Program-made: the position numbers and the translations under genes
Source: Acidobacteriaceae bacterium
Lineage (GTDB): Bacteria > Acidobacteriota > Terriglobia > Terriglobales > Acidobacteriaceae
Direction: 5' to 3'
Length of the DNA stretch: 64,000 bases
NCBI GenBank assembly: GCA_025462735.1
Contig: JAOAPC010000008.1
Span: 62,001 to 126,000, forward strand
The notes under the pieces: model-generated
The model's input: the letters and a program-made list of their open reading frames with translations, nothing else
The model's database searches: none
What the model was told of the DNA's origin: nothing
Shown here: positions 51,038 to 60,242 of the stretch, one piece after another
Position numbering within the stretch: the first letter of the stretch is position 1
Layout of the letters: each line of letters starts with the position of its first letter

Positions 51038-52159
51038 TCACTTATTTCCAACAACCTCGGTCAAGCAGTGAGCGGCATACGAGACCTGCTCCTCGGTCAT
51101 TTCGGGGAAAAGCGGCATGCCCAGCACCTGTTCGCAGGCACGTTCAGTGAGCGGCAAACTTCCTGGTGTCCGTTCCAGGTAAGAAAAGGCTTCCTGCAGA
51201 TGAACCGGCTTGGGATAGTGCACTGCGGTCTGCACTCCGAGTTTCTCCAACTCAGCTCGGACCTTGTCACGGTTATCTACGTAGGCGACAAACAAGTGGT
51301 ACACGCACTCCGTATCGGCTGGATCCTCAAGAAGACGCACGTTCGCGTCTTGTAACCAGCGGCGATAAAGTGCAGCGAAGGCTTGCCGCTTCGCGGTCCA
51401 TTGCTCGAGGTATTTCAGCTTCACATTGAGGACTGCGGCCTGAAATCCATCCATACGATAGTTGTAGCCGACATATTTGTGCAGGTAGCGCGTGCTCTCG
51501 CCGTGACTTCTTAACGACCGCGCCATTGACGCAATGTCATCATCGTTCGTAGTTAACGCTCCGCCTTCACCGTACGCGCCCAGATTCTTGCCTGGATAAA
51601 AGCTGAACGCTGCGGCGCGCCCGAATCCGCCGACGCGCCGGCCGGCATATCTGGCCCCATGCGCCTGGCATGCGTCTTCAATGACCAGAAGGCGATCACG
51701 TTCCGCCATTTCCGTAATCGAATCCATATCGGCGGGCCTACCGTAGAGGTGGACCGGGATAATGGCACGGGTGCGCTTAGTGATCGCAGCTTCAATCCGC
51801 TCAGGATCGATGTTAGCGGTCGCGGGATCAATATCCACAAAAACGGGCGTTGCGCCTGTGTAAGCGATCGCTTCCGCCGTAGCAATGAAGGTATTGGCGG
51901 TGGTAATGACTTCATCCCCGGTTCCGATGCCGGCCGTGAGTAACGCCAAGTGCAATGCGCTGGTGCCGGAATTCAACGCGATGCAGTGCTTCACCTCGCA
52001 ATAGCCAGCAAATGCCTGCTCGAAACGCTCAACTTCTTCCCCGAGAATGAAAGTCGCATTCTGGGACACGCGATCCAGCGCTTCCAAAATTTCGTCGCGC
52101 AGCAGTCCGTACTGGGCCTTTAAATCGAAATACGGAACTGTTACATTGGCTGTTTTCAC
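51038..52159 (-). CDS. DegT/DnrJ/EryC1/StrS-family sugar aminotransferase
   Basis: A GTG at 52159 follows GGAGG by 5 bases and gives a 373-residue enzyme beginning VKTANVTVPYFDLKAQY. The PLP-binding Lys is K191 in FSFYPGKNLGAYGEGGAL. Other family marks are LNSGTSALHLALLTAGIGTGDEVI (in parts) and IEDACQAHGARY. It would transfer an amino group to a keto-sugar nucleotide for surface polysaccharide or glycan synthesis. The surrounding GT-C genes support this. It is convergent with the upstream membrane-protein gene (34-base gap). Confidence 0.93.
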   Translation of the reverse strand: MKTANVTVPYFDLKAQYGLLRDEILEALDRVSQNATFILGEEVERFEQAFAGYCEVKHCIALNSGTSALHLALLTAGIGTGDEVITTANTFIATAEAIAYTGATPVFVDIDPATANIDPERIEAAITKRTRAIIPVHLYGRPADMDSITEMAERDRLLVIEDACQAHGARYAGRRVGGFGRAAAFSFYPGKNLGAYGEGGALTTNDDDIASMARSLRSHGESTRYLHKYVGYNYRMDGFQAAVLNVKLKYLEQWTAKRQAFAALYRRWLQDANVRLLEDPADTECVYHLFVAYVDNRDKVRAELEKLGVQTAVHYPKPVHLQEAFSYLERTPGSLPLTERACEQVLGMPLFPEMTEEQVSYAAHCLTEVVGNK

Positions 52160-52398
52160 CCAGACCTCCGCCTTCACGTGTTCCTACTCATGGTAACGGA
52201 AGATTGAGCGAGCTACATATACAGCGATGCAGCTATACGTCCGAATTGCGGCAGAGCGTCAAATTCACACACAGCAGCGCCAAACTCGCTGTTATCGATT
52301 GTATTCACCTCGAAAATCGGCCCATCAGAACACGTCTTCGCGGCTGCAGACGGCGGACGGATTGGCGAGTCGCTTGCTGATCTCAAGTCACTAAATTC

Positions 52399-54081
52399 AT
52401 GTTTTTAGCCATAGAACTATGTCTGACTGCAATTGCCGTTGCGCTGGCCTACACTTACCCCCTGCTCGGGGAGAGATGGTTTAGCTGGATCGAACTGCGT
52501 TTCACAACATTCGCGAACCGGCGACGTCTTGCGGTCGCTACAGTCGGATTGCTGGCCTTGGGCCTGCGCCTGGCGCTATTACCGATTTTGCCGATTCCGG
52601 CTCCCGAGATACACGACGAGTACAGTCATCTTCTGCTTGCCGATACCCTCGCCCACGGCCGACTTGCCAATCCAACCCACCCGATGTGGATTCACTTCGA
52701 AACGTTCCATGTGAATTGGCACCCAACTTACGCGTCGATGTACTATCCCGGACACGCGCTTTTCTTGGCTTTCGGGCAAGTGGTTCTTGGACATCCATTT
52801 TGGGGCGTGTGGCTGAGTTCCGGCTTGATGTGCGCAGCCATCTGCTGGGCCTTGCAGGGCTGGATGCCTCCCGGCTGGGCGCTGCTCGGTGGTGTTCTCG
52901 CGGTGATCAATCTTGGAACATTTGGTTATTGGGTTAATAGCTATTGGGGAGGGACAGTCGCAGCATTCGGTGGAGCGCTGGTGCTTGGGTCATTTCCACG
53001 ATTAAAAAAAAATCAGAGAATTCGCGATTCGATTCTGTTAGGGACGGGCATGGCCGCGATCGCGCTAACACGCCCGTATGAGGGAATTTTCTTTTGCCTG
53101 CCGATAGTAGTTGCTTTAATCATCTGGGCATTCCGACAACAAACCATTCCGCTGAAAACCTCGGTTTTACGAATCGCGGTCCCTGCAGTTCTAACGCTCG
53201 GAATCGGGTTGATTTGGCTGGGCTATTACTTCCGGCAAGTGACTGGCAGTTCATTCACTACGGCTTATCAAGTGAACATGCGGACATACGGACTTGTCTA
53301 TTTTCCCTGGGAAAAGATCAAACCAATTCCTGAGTTCCACCATTTGGCTATGCAACTGTTCTACCGTGGAGATCCGGTGGTTGGAATGTATAACCTTGCC
53401 CGGCATAATAACTTTGAGCTACAGGTTTTTAAGACATTTGTCCTCTGGCTGTTTTACTTCGGCCCACTCCTTACAATGCCATGGATTGTCTGGCTGTTTA
53501 CGCGACCGCGCCGCGGATTTTGGCGCTCATTCAGCCCAGAACTTCGATTCTTGGTGTTGCTCTGCGCGTGCATTTACGCATCGCTTATGCTGACCATTTA
53601 TATTAATCAGCCTCACTATATTGCCCCTGCCGTAGCGGCTTTGTACGCAGTTACTCTGCTTCTGATGCGAGATCTGTTCATCACCTCATCAGGGCGATTG
53701 GTGGCGCGCTCTGTTCCGGTTATAGCCTTGATGCTGTTCTCGGCAAGGGCGGTGGCGCCGCTCGTGCACCTTACCCCTAAACCAAGTGCGATTCGTACGT
53801 GGAGTTCGCAGTACAAGCAAAACTTCGAGCGCGCTCGAATTCTGAACCAGCTAGAGCACACGGATGGGCAGCATCTCGTGATTGTTCGCTACTCTCCGGG
53901 CCACGACTACCTCACCGACGAGTGGGTCTTCAACGGAGCCGATATCGACGGATCGAAGGTGATTTGGGCGCGGGACATGGGCCCGAAGAATGCAGAATTG
54001 CTGCAATATTTCAGCAAACGAAAAGCGTGGCTGGTTGAACCGGATACTCATCCGGTGAGGTTGTCACCATATGTCGAGTAG
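52399..54081 (+). CDS. GT-C-type membrane glycosyltransferase-like protein (1)
   Basis: The 560-residue protein has about 11 membrane helices. An acidic first-loop motif is in PEIHDEYSHLLLADTLAHGR (about 70-90), the position where GT-C enzymes such as the PMT/ArnT/GT39 families keep catalytic Asp/Glu. A soluble C-terminal part follows (about 470-560, with LEHTDGQHLVIVRYSPGHDY). It starts a three-gene operon with overlaps of about 10 bases. The precise sugar and acceptor are unknown. Confidence 0.75.
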   Translation: MFLAIELCLTAIAVALAYTYPLLGERWFSWIELRFTTFANRRRLAVATVGLLALGLRLALLPILPIPAPEIHDEYSHLLLADTLAHGRLANPTHPMWIHFETFHVNWHPTYASMYYPGHALFLAFGQVVLGHPFWGVWLSSGLMCAAICWALQGWMPPGWALLGGVLAVINLGTFGYWVNSYWGGTVAAFGGALVLGSFPRLKKNQRIRDSILLGTGMAAIALTRPYEGIFFCLPIVVALIIWAFRQQTIPLKTSVLRIAVPAVLTLGIGLIWLGYYFRQVTGSSFTTAYQVNMRTYGLVYFPWEKIKPIPEFHHLAMQLFYRGDPVVGMYNLARHNNFELQVFKTFVLWLFYFGPLLTMPWIVWLFTRPRRGFWRSFSPELRFLVLLCACIYASLMLTIYINQPHYIAPAVAALYAVTLLLMRDLFITSSGRLVARSVPVIALMLFSARAVAPLVHLTPKPSAIRTWSSQYKQNFERARILNQLEHTDGQHLVIVRYSPGHDYLTDEWVFNGADIDGSKVIWARDMGPKNAELLQYFSKRKAWLVEPDTHPVRLSPYVE

Positions 54082-55744
54082 TCCGCTGACCGACGACCGA
54101 CGACAGCGTTCCTTTAAGAGAGTCCGCACGCCGCAGCCTTCGGGCCCTGTGCCAGACAAAGCATACATGCTGTGGGGAGTCCCGCTTCTCGTCTTCGTGA
54201 TCGCGCTGCTCTATCTATTCTTGTTTCGTCGCTATTCGGCGATGGATCCCGATGAAGGAATAGTTCTGCAAGGCGCTGAGCGAATCCTTCACGGCGAGGT
54301 ACCCTACCGCGACTTTTTTTCGTTTTATACGCCCGGGTCGTTCTATTTGCTGGCCGGAATATTCAGAGTTTTCGGGGACTCCTTCATTGTCGCGCGAACC
54401 AGCATCGCGATTGTGGGCGCGGGATTTACCCTTGTCACGTACTTGCTGGCGCGGCGCGTTTGCTCAAGGCGAATCGCCCTGCTCGCAGCGGGTCTCTCAA
54501 TGAGCACTGGGGCCGCGTATAGATTCCTGGTACTGCATAACTGGTACGCCACATTCTTCGCTTGTCTAAGTGTGTATACAGTGGTGCGACTGCTGGAATC
54601 TCACAAAACGACGTGGGCATTCGCCACCGGATCGTTCGTTGCATTCACCACTCTGATCGAGCAATCCAAAGGCGCAGGATTGTGCATTGGACTCGTGATC
54701 GGATATGTCGTGCTACGGTTTTACAGCCGAATCCGGGATCATCGGATTTGGGCAGTCTGCCTCGGATTCGTCTGGCCTTGGATCATCCTGTTTCTGTATT
54801 TCGGTTCCAGAGGCGCACTGCGAGCTATGTTGCAAGACTGGGTGTGGCCGTTGCAACACTACACGAAGGCAAATCACGTTTTCTATGGAGACCAAAGCTG
54901 GCCCAAGCACGCCAGCGATACGCTTTTCTACTCTGGCACATCGTGGACAAAAATCCTGAAGTACCTGGCAATCTCGCCCGGGTTCGTTGTGCCGGTCTTG
55001 CCCTTAACTGCAATCGCATGGCTCGCCTACACGACTCTTCGATTACGGAAAGGAGACTCCGGTCGGAACTGCGAATACTATGTTCTCGTAAGCGCGACGT
55101 TATCGGGTCTTCTCATCACGCTTTTCATCGTGCGTCCCGACATTATTCACTTCATGTACCTGGCGCCTTTGTGGTACGTGGCCTTAGCGTGGACTTTGGG
55201 TGCGCACGAGATCCAGTCGCGGATACTACGGATCTTACGGCCGTACCTGCTGTCGTATGTTTGCATAGCATTCGGAATGATGGGGTTCGCACTGCTTGTT
55301 AAAGTAAACGGCGCTGGAAATCAGGTGCAAACCAGGCGCGGCATGGTAGTGACATCATCAAAGGATACTGTCATTTCGTACGTTCAGGCCCACACCGCGC
55401 CGGGAGACTACCTTCTCGTGTATCCCTACCTTCCGCTCTACAACTATTTGACCGAAACCCACAGCCCTGCGCGTCTGGATTTTTTCCAAGCGGGGATGAA
55501 CACACCCGAGCAGGCAGATGAGATCATTGCTTCCCTAAAATCACAGAAAAATCGTGCTGTGCTGTTTGAGCCTGGCTTTGGAGAGAAATTCGCTAGTTCC
55601 TGGCCCGAAACTCCGCTCCGCGATGTGGCGAATGATCCGGTCGCTGATTTTATCGTCCGGAATTATCAGGTTTGCGCCCCCTTAACGGCGTCCTCAGGCT
55701 GGCGGTTCCAATTTATGGTGAGGAAAGAGGAAGTGTGCCCATAA
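54071..55744 (+). CDS. GT-C-type membrane glycosyltransferase (2), GT39-like
   Basis: The 557-residue protein has a short basic start, one helix at about 35-55, and the acidic loop MDPDEGIVLQGAERILHGEVPYRDFFSFYTPG (in parts, about 58-90) typical of GT39/PMT-like transferases. About ten further helices follow, then a soluble C-terminal region after about 430. It overlaps the first gene by 11 bases and the next by 10, so the three are translated together. A role in O-mannosylation-like or lipid-carrier sugar transfer is inferred from the motif. Confidence 0.8.
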   Translation: MSSSPLTDDRRQRSFKRVRTPQPSGPVPDKAYMLWGVPLLVFVIALLYLFLFRRYSAMDPDEGIVLQGAERILHGEVPYRDFFSFYTPGSFYLLAGIFRVFGDSFIVARTSIAIVGAGFTLVTYLLARRVCSRRIALLAAGLSMSTGAAYRFLVLHNWYATFFACLSVYTVVRLLESHKTTWAFATGSFVAFTTLIEQSKGAGLCIGLVIGYVVLRFYSRIRDHRIWAVCLGFVWPWIILFLYFGSRGALRAMLQDWVWPLQHYTKANHVFYGDQSWPKHASDTLFYSGTSWTKILKYLAISPGFVVPVLPLTAIAWLAYTTLRLRKGDSGRNCEYYVLVSATLSGLLITLFIVRPDIIHFMYLAPLWYVALAWTLGAHEIQSRILRILRPYLLSYVCIAFGMMGFALLVKVNGAGNQVQTRRGMVVTSSKDTVISYVQAHTAPGDYLLVYPYLPLYNYLTETHSPARLDFFQAGMNTPEQADEIIASLKSQKNRAVLFEPGFGEKFASSWPETPLRDVANDPVADFIVRNYQVCAPLTASSGWRFQFMVRKEEVCP

Positions 55745-57018
55745 AAATCGTCTCCCCTGAGCCGACAGAAACATCTACTCCCGCAACACCTAAGCGGCCG
55801 GGGGTGCCTTATTACATTCAAGCGTGTGCATTGGGTCTTCCGGCATACTTGACGGGCATTAACTTGTGGACGTGGGTATTCACTCTAGGACTGTTTCTCG
55901 GAGCACGCGCCGACTTTCTGGCTTTCTATACGGCTGGTTATATGGTTAGAACCGGACATCGGCATGAACTCTATAACTACCAGTTGCAGGAGCAAGTCGA
56001 AAATATTCTTGTACGCACGCAACACCCGACGCTGCCCTTTTATCATCTCTCGTACGAGTCGCTTCTATTTGTGCCGCTATCCGCAATTTCATACCGAAAC
56101 GCGTACTTTCTGTTTTTGTCCTTCAATTTGGCTCTCGTCTGCATCTGTTTTACGTTGTTACGTCCCTGGATGGGCAATTTGGATAAGGTGTACCGATTGT
56201 TCCCGGTCGCTCTATTCACCGCTTTCTTACCTCTTGGTGCGGCGCTTATACAAGGTCAAGATTCTGTGATCATTATGGCCTTGCTGGCAGCATCTTTCGC
56301 TTTGCTGGAAAAAAAGCAGGATTTCTGGGCTGGAGCCGTGATTGCGTTAGCCGCGTTCAAATTCCAGATCGTTGCCCCAATTGGAGTGATCTTTCTGCTT
56401 TGGCGACGCTGGCGCTTAGTGGTTGGATTCGCGCTGTCATTGATGATCACTATTTTGATAACGGTACAACTAGTCGGTGTGCATGAAATGAAAGTCTATG
56501 CGCACTGGCTTGTGTCAATTAGCGCCCAAGCATCGGCAACGGATTATGCCCGTAATGCAATCCCGCCCAATCGCATGCCGAATCTTCGAGGGCTGTATTT
56601 CGGGCTGATAGGTAACCAAGTACAAAATTTGTGGACCCAGGCCGCCATCTTTATCTCGTCCGCAGCCCTTTTGTTCTGGCTAGGCGTACAAAATCGTGTC
56701 CGCAAAGGTTCCACTGCTCTGCTGGTTGCCATTCCCGCAGCCGCGCTGGTCAGTTACCACATGCTCGTGCATGATTTATGTATTTTGCTGATTCCGATCA
56801 TTTGGACACTGAATCGGTTTCTTTTCGAGGAGGCTGGTAGTGTTGCGGATGGAAAATGGGTGGTGAATTCGGCGGCCCTGGTTATGTGCGCACAAGTAGG
56901 ACAGTCATTTTTCCCGGATCACTTTTACCTTGTATCAATTGCAATTCTCGCGTTCCTGTTCACCTTGACCTTCCACCTCTCGCGAGACCGTATCCAGCCC
57001 GAACAAGCTTCTATATAA
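55735..57018 (+). CDS. GT87-type (DUF2029) membrane glycosyltransferase
   Basis: A GTG at 55735, with GAGGAAAGAGG 4-9 bases upstream, gives 427 residues; the frame is open further upstream only inside the previous gene. The signature RADFLAFYTAGYMVRTGHRHELYNYQLQEQ (in parts, about 45-75) is typical of GT87 polyprenyl-phosphate-dependent mannosyltransferases. About nine membrane helices follow. It closes the GT-C operon and lies 355 bases before the first Flp pilin gene. Confidence 0.8.
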   Translation: MPIKIVSPEPTETSTPATPKRPGVPYYIQACALGLPAYLTGINLWTWVFTLGLFLGARADFLAFYTAGYMVRTGHRHELYNYQLQEQVENILVRTQHPTLPFYHLSYESLLFVPLSAISYRNAYFLFLSFNLALVCICFTLLRPWMGNLDKVYRLFPVALFTAFLPLGAALIQGQDSVIIMALLAASFALLEKKQDFWAGAVIALAAFKFQIVAPIGVIFLLWRRWRLVVGFALSLMITILITVQLVGVHEMKVYAHWLVSISAQASATDYARNAIPPNRMPNLRGLYFGLIGNQVQNLWTQAAIFISSAALLFWLGVQNRVRKGSTALLVAIPAAALVSYHMLVHDLCILLIPIIWTLNRFLFEEAGSVADGKWVVNSAALVMCAQVGQSFFPDHFYLVSIAILAFLFTLTFHLSRDRIQPEQASI

Positions 57019-57373
57019 GTTAGCGATTTCCGCTCTGCCGCGGTTTTCTGGGGGTACCTCGGAAGTTCAACTGCATGTTGCCAACCCGTAATTTTGTGTA
57101 AACAGAAGTATTCACTCCCCTCATATGGTTCCGGCTAAAAGTTTTCATAGGCAAGGCTTGTTCCTACTTTCCAGGCGACGCGTTTACGATATGCCGGACA
57201 CATGCAGCTTCCGCTCGCAGCTAAGCTGATTATTTTCAGTGAAAAGCAGAATTTTCGTTGAATATCTACTATTCACCAACTTTGGCCACCCAGATGCCTC
57301 TAATTCGCTAGCACGATCCTTCGCGTCCGAAGCTGGAAGCAACAAGACAGAAACAATCTGAGGAGATAATTTA
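57019..57373. other. 355-base non-coding region before the flp genes
   Basis: No credible gene lies here. The region holds the control sequences for the pilin operon, including a -24/-12-like promoter at 57282-57298 (separate entry). The last 20 bases contain GAGGAG 9-10 bases before the flp start. No terminator for the upstream GT-C operon was found. Confidence 0.6.
57282..57298 (+). promoter_or_regulatory. Possible sigma-54 promoter of the flp operon
   Basis: TTGGCCACCCAGATGCC has GG (57284-57285) and GC (57296-57297) separated by exactly 10 bases. The flanking TT and C match the -24 box, while the -12 box reads ATGC rather than TTGC and the CAC part is shifted. Transcription would start near 57309, about 65 bases before the first flp gene. 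The match is weaker than that of the activator promoter. Confidence 0.4.
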
Positions 57374-57562
57374 ATGATCACGTTCGCCTTGAACGTACTT
57401 GCCCGTCTGCATAACGACGAAAGTGGGCAGGGGTTAGTGGAATACCTATTGATTTTGGCCTTGGTTGCTTTTGCTGCGACTGCCGGGATGTCAACCCTGG
57501 CTAGCAGCTTGAACAGCGCCTTCAGTCAAATCGGCGCGGTGCTGAGTGGCTATATTACTTAA
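57374..57562 (+). CDS. Flp-type major pilin (copy 1)
   Basis: The 62-residue prepilin has a short leader ending in ...NDESG and the Flp signature QGLVEYLLILALVAFAATAG, with E5-equivalent Glu and the following Tyr. A short helical end follows (LASSLNSAFSQIGAVLSGYIT). TadV-type cleavage is expected just after Gly in ESGQGLVEY. It is the main subunit of the thin Tad fibre. GAGGAG lies 9-10 bases upstream. The second copy follows within 90 bases. Confidence 0.95.
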   Translation: MITFALNVLARLHNDESGQGLVEYLLILALVAFAATAGMSTLASSLNSAFSQIGAVLSGYIT

Positions 57563-57648
57563 TCAGGGACGCTGCTAGCTCTATGCCCAAGGATCCGTGC
57601 AACCGGAACTTCAACTGCCGCTTTGGGAAATGCTTTGAGGAGAAGCTT

Positions 57649-57837
57649 ATGACGCAATTTCTTTTCAGTCTGCTAATTCGCCTTCACCAGAACGAATCTG
57701 GACAGGGACTGGTCGAGTATCTTCTGGTTCTAGCGCTGGTCGCTTTTGCCGCCACGGCCGGCATGCACAGCGTGGCGAACACGATCAACAGTTCGTTCAG
57801 TCAAATTGGTCAGATACTGGGCCAATACATTACATAG
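57649..57837 (+). CDS. Flp-type pilin (copy 2)
   Basis: The ATG at 57649 is used because GAGGAGAAGC precedes it; the frame is open 22 codons upstream in non-pilin sequence. This gives 62 residues, the same length as copy 1. The core QGLVEYLLVLALVAFAATAG differs from copy 1 only at one position, while leader and tail (SVANTINSSFSQIGQILGQY) differ more. Two near-identical pilins suggest a recent duplication or mixed fibres. Confidence 0.93.
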   Translation: MTQFLFSLLIRLHQNESGQGLVEYLLVLALVAFAATAGMHSVANTINSSFSQIGQILGQYIT

Positions 57838-57863
57838 CCAGCAATGTGGTCGATTCTGGAACA

Positions 57864-57885
57864 CCGCTCGGTTAAATCCGAGCGG
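57864..57885 (+). terminator. Hairpin after the pilin genes (attenuator or RNA-stability element)
   Basis: CCGCTCGG (57864-57871) and CCGAGCGG (57878-57885) form a perfect 8-bp stem with the loop TTAAAT. The following bases (CGCGGGATCGG) lack a T-run, so full intrinsic termination is unlikely. Placed 26 bases after the second pilin and about 120 before cpaB, it could stabilise the pilin mRNA and lower expression of downstream assembly genes. Confidence 0.6.
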
Positions 57886-58014
57886 CGCGGGATCGGAGCT
57901 CAGGTCGAGCCTTCTACCCCGGCAAAGTGGAGTGTCGCTTCGCTGCCACTTTCAACCGGGACTTTGAACCATGCGTGACTGCTTTTCGATCAATGCTTTT
58001 CCGTTGAGGTGAGT

Positions 58015-58836
58015 ATGGGTCTGCAACGATTAATGACGGCGTTCGTAATTGCGGCAGTCCTCGCCGGCGGTATCACATTTCTGTTCTATCGGCGCCTGAG
58101 CCGGAGCCAGCAGGGGCAGCGGTCAACGATTCAGGTCGTGGTGGCGGCGGCCGATTTACCGGTCGGCGTAACCTTGTCTTCAAAAGACGTGACCGTCCTT
58201 GACTGGTTTAGTGACACCTTGCCTGTGGGCGCGTTTACCAAGCCCGAGGCGATTCTTGGACGTCCACTACTGTATCCTCTCGTGGCTAAACAGCCGATTA
58301 TTGAGCGGGATTTGGGAGTCGAAGGCGCGGGTGTCGGACTCGCCGGCAAGATTCCAGAGGGTATGCGCGCAACGGCAGTCAGATCCAACGAGATTTCTGG
58401 GGTCGCGGGTTTTTTGTATCCCGGTTCGCATGTCGACATGCTGGTGACCTTCACGCCTTCCGGCGGCAATGTGCCGATGACTAAGACGGTCCTTCAGAAC
58501 GTGCAGGTTTTGACGGCCGGTCAGACTATTGAACCTGATCCTCAGGGCAAGCCGCACACAGTCAATGTTGTGACCGTGCTCGTCACTCCTGAAGATTCAC
58601 AGAAACTGCAGCTCGCCGGTGCACAGGGCAATATTCAGTTCGTGCTGCGCAGCGGCGCGGACCAGAACCACGCCGACATATTGCCAACACGCATGGACCA
58701 ACTATTTCCGAGCGACAAACCGCCAGTAGTCCTGGCACGGCAGGTGAAGCGCTTGCACCCGGTGCCGGCAGCTCCCATGTACATGCTCGAGGTCATACAG
58801 GGGACCAAGCGCTCCGTACAGAAATTCGACAACTAG
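58015..58836 (+). CDS. cpaB: Flp pilus assembly protein CpaB/RcpC
   Basis: The ATG at 58015 has GAGGTGAG 1-8 bases upstream; a GTG at 58009 is an alternative start. The product is about 273 residues with one N-terminal membrane helix (FVIAAVLAGGITFLFYRRLS). It then has the SAF domain VVVAAADLPVGVTLSSKDVTVLDW and the RcpC-type end ADILPTRMDQLFPSD. CpaB sits in the periplasm and works with the secretin. It is separated from the secretin gene by 20 bases. Confidence 0.9.
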   Translation: MGLQRLMTAFVIAAVLAGGITFLFYRRLSRSQQGQRSTIQVVVAAADLPVGVTLSSKDVTVLDWFSDTLPVGAFTKPEAILGRPLLYPLVAKQPIIERDLGVEGAGVGLAGKIPEGMRATAVRSNEISGVAGFLYPGSHVDMLVTFTPSGGNVPMTKTVLQNVQVLTAGQTIEPDPQGKPHTVNVVTVLVTPEDSQKLQLAGAQGNIQFVLRSGADQNHADILPTRMDQLFPSDKPPVVLARQVKRLHPVPAAPMYMLEVIQGTKRSVQKFDN

Positions 58837-58856
58837 GATTCCGTACTTCAAACCAC

Positions 58857-60242
58857 ATGAAAGTTTTCACGCGGCAACAAATGAGGAACTTGTTCCTCAG
58901 AATAGTTCTGGTCGCCTTATTGGGTGTGTTTCGTGCGGCAGCCCAGTCCGAAGGGCAAGCTTTGCACGTATTCGTCGGGAAATCAGTCGTGATCAACATG
59001 CAGGCGCCGGTCTCCAGGATACTTTCGAGCAATCCCGAGGTGATCGATACGCTGGCGACCTCGCCCACCCAAGTCGTTGTAGAAGGCAAAGCGGCCGGCG
59101 TCAGTAGCCTGATTTTGTGGGACTCGAGCGGACATTCCCAGATGCTCGATGTCACGGTGGATGTGAACGTCTCGCATTTGCGAACCGCGATTGAACAAAC
59201 CTACCCAGGGCAGCAGATCAACATTCAAACCGATGGCGCGCACTTGATTCTTACCGGGATTGTGTCTGACTCGAAGATTTCGGAAGATGTAGGGAAAATC
59301 GCGGCCTCTTACTCTGCTGGAGTGGTCAATTCGCTATCGGTAGCTCCCGTGCATGAGCAGCAAATCTTGCTCGAGGTAAAATTCGCCGAAGTTGATCGGA
59401 CAAAATTGCAGCAGTTTGGCTTTAATCTGTTCAGCAATCGCAACCAGCCGGGGGGGATTGTCGGGACGATTTCGACGCAGCAATATGGACCACCCGGTAT
59501 TAACGGAACGCTCTCGTCAACCTCGCCGGTTGCACTCCAACTCCCGAGTCTTTTGAATGTCTTCCTTTTCCGCCCTGACCTGAACTTGGGAGCAACCATT
59601 CAGGACCTGCAAACCAGGTCGATCCTCGAGATTCTCGCCGAGCCGAACTTGCTCGCGCTGAACGGCCAAAAAGCAAGTTTTCTTGCGGGGGGTGAGTTTC
59701 CCTTTCCAGTGGTGCAAGGCGGGGCAAACGTAGGTGCAGTCACCATTCAATTCCGGCCGTTCGGAGTCAAGCTCGACTTTATCGCCTTCGTTGGGCAGGA
59801 CCATATCATCCGGATTCACATCGCTCCGGAAGTGAGCACGCTGGATTTCACTCAGGCGGTTACGATTTCTGGCTTCACGGTCCCGGCGCTTTCCACGCGC
59901 CGCGCGGAGACCGAGATCGAATTAAAAGACGGGCAATCATTCGGCATCGCGGGTCTGCTTGACAATCGCGCCACCGTGCAAATGAGCAAAGTGCCGGGCA
60001 TCGGCGATATCCCAGTTCTTGGCAATTTGTTTCGCTCCAGGTCAGTCAACCGCAGCAACAGCGAGCTCATGGTTTTGGTAACGCCTCGAATCGTCGACCC
60101 GTCGCAGGTGAATGGTCCGCCGCCCGTGCCGCCGGCAAATCCAGTCAAGTTCCTGGAGAATTCGCGATTCGATCATGGTCTGCCGGGAGCGGCAGCGAAT
60201 ACAAGCAAAACGCAAACTCAGCAACCATCGAGTGCGAAATGA
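58857..60242 (+). CDS. cpaC: Tad secretin CpaC/RcpA
   Basis: The 461-residue outer-membrane secretin has a signal peptide (about 1-30, LLGVFRAAAQ). Pilus N-domain and BON-like parts follow (about 35-190, e.g. HVFVGKSVVINMQAPVSRIL), then the secretin core (about 240-430) with ILAEPNLLALNGQKASFLAGGEFP and VPGIGDIPVLGNLFRSRSVN. A Pro/Ala/Asn-rich tail follows. It forms the channel for the Flp fibre. It overlaps cpaE by 4 bases. Confidence 0.94.
   Translation: MKVFTRQQMRNLFLRIVLVALLGVFRAAAQSEGQALHVFVGKSVVINMQAPVSRILSSNPEVIDTLATSPTQVVVEGKAAGVSSLILWDSSGHSQMLDVTVDVNVSHLRTAIEQTYPGQQINIQTDGAHLILTGIVSDSKISEDVGKIAASYSAGVVNSLSVAPVHEQQILLEVKFAEVDRTKLQQFGFNLFSNRNQPGGIVGTISTQQYGPPGINGTLSSTSPVALQLPSLLNVFLFRPDLNLGATIQDLQTRSILEILAEPNLLALNGQKASFLAGGEFPFPVVQGGANVGAVTIQFRPFGVKLDFIAFVGQDHIIRIHIAPEVSTLDFTQAVTISGFTVPALSTRRAETEIELKDGQSFGIAGLLDNRATVQMSKVPGIGDIPVLGNLFRSRSVNRSNSELMVLVTPRIVDPSQVNGPPPVPPANPVKFLENSRFDHGLPGAAANTSKTQTQQPSSAK

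Noticed and set aside
54562-55302. 246-codon plus-strand frame inside the GT39-like gene
   Set aside because: Out of frame with a conserved membrane protein; Arg/His-rich composition and no start site.
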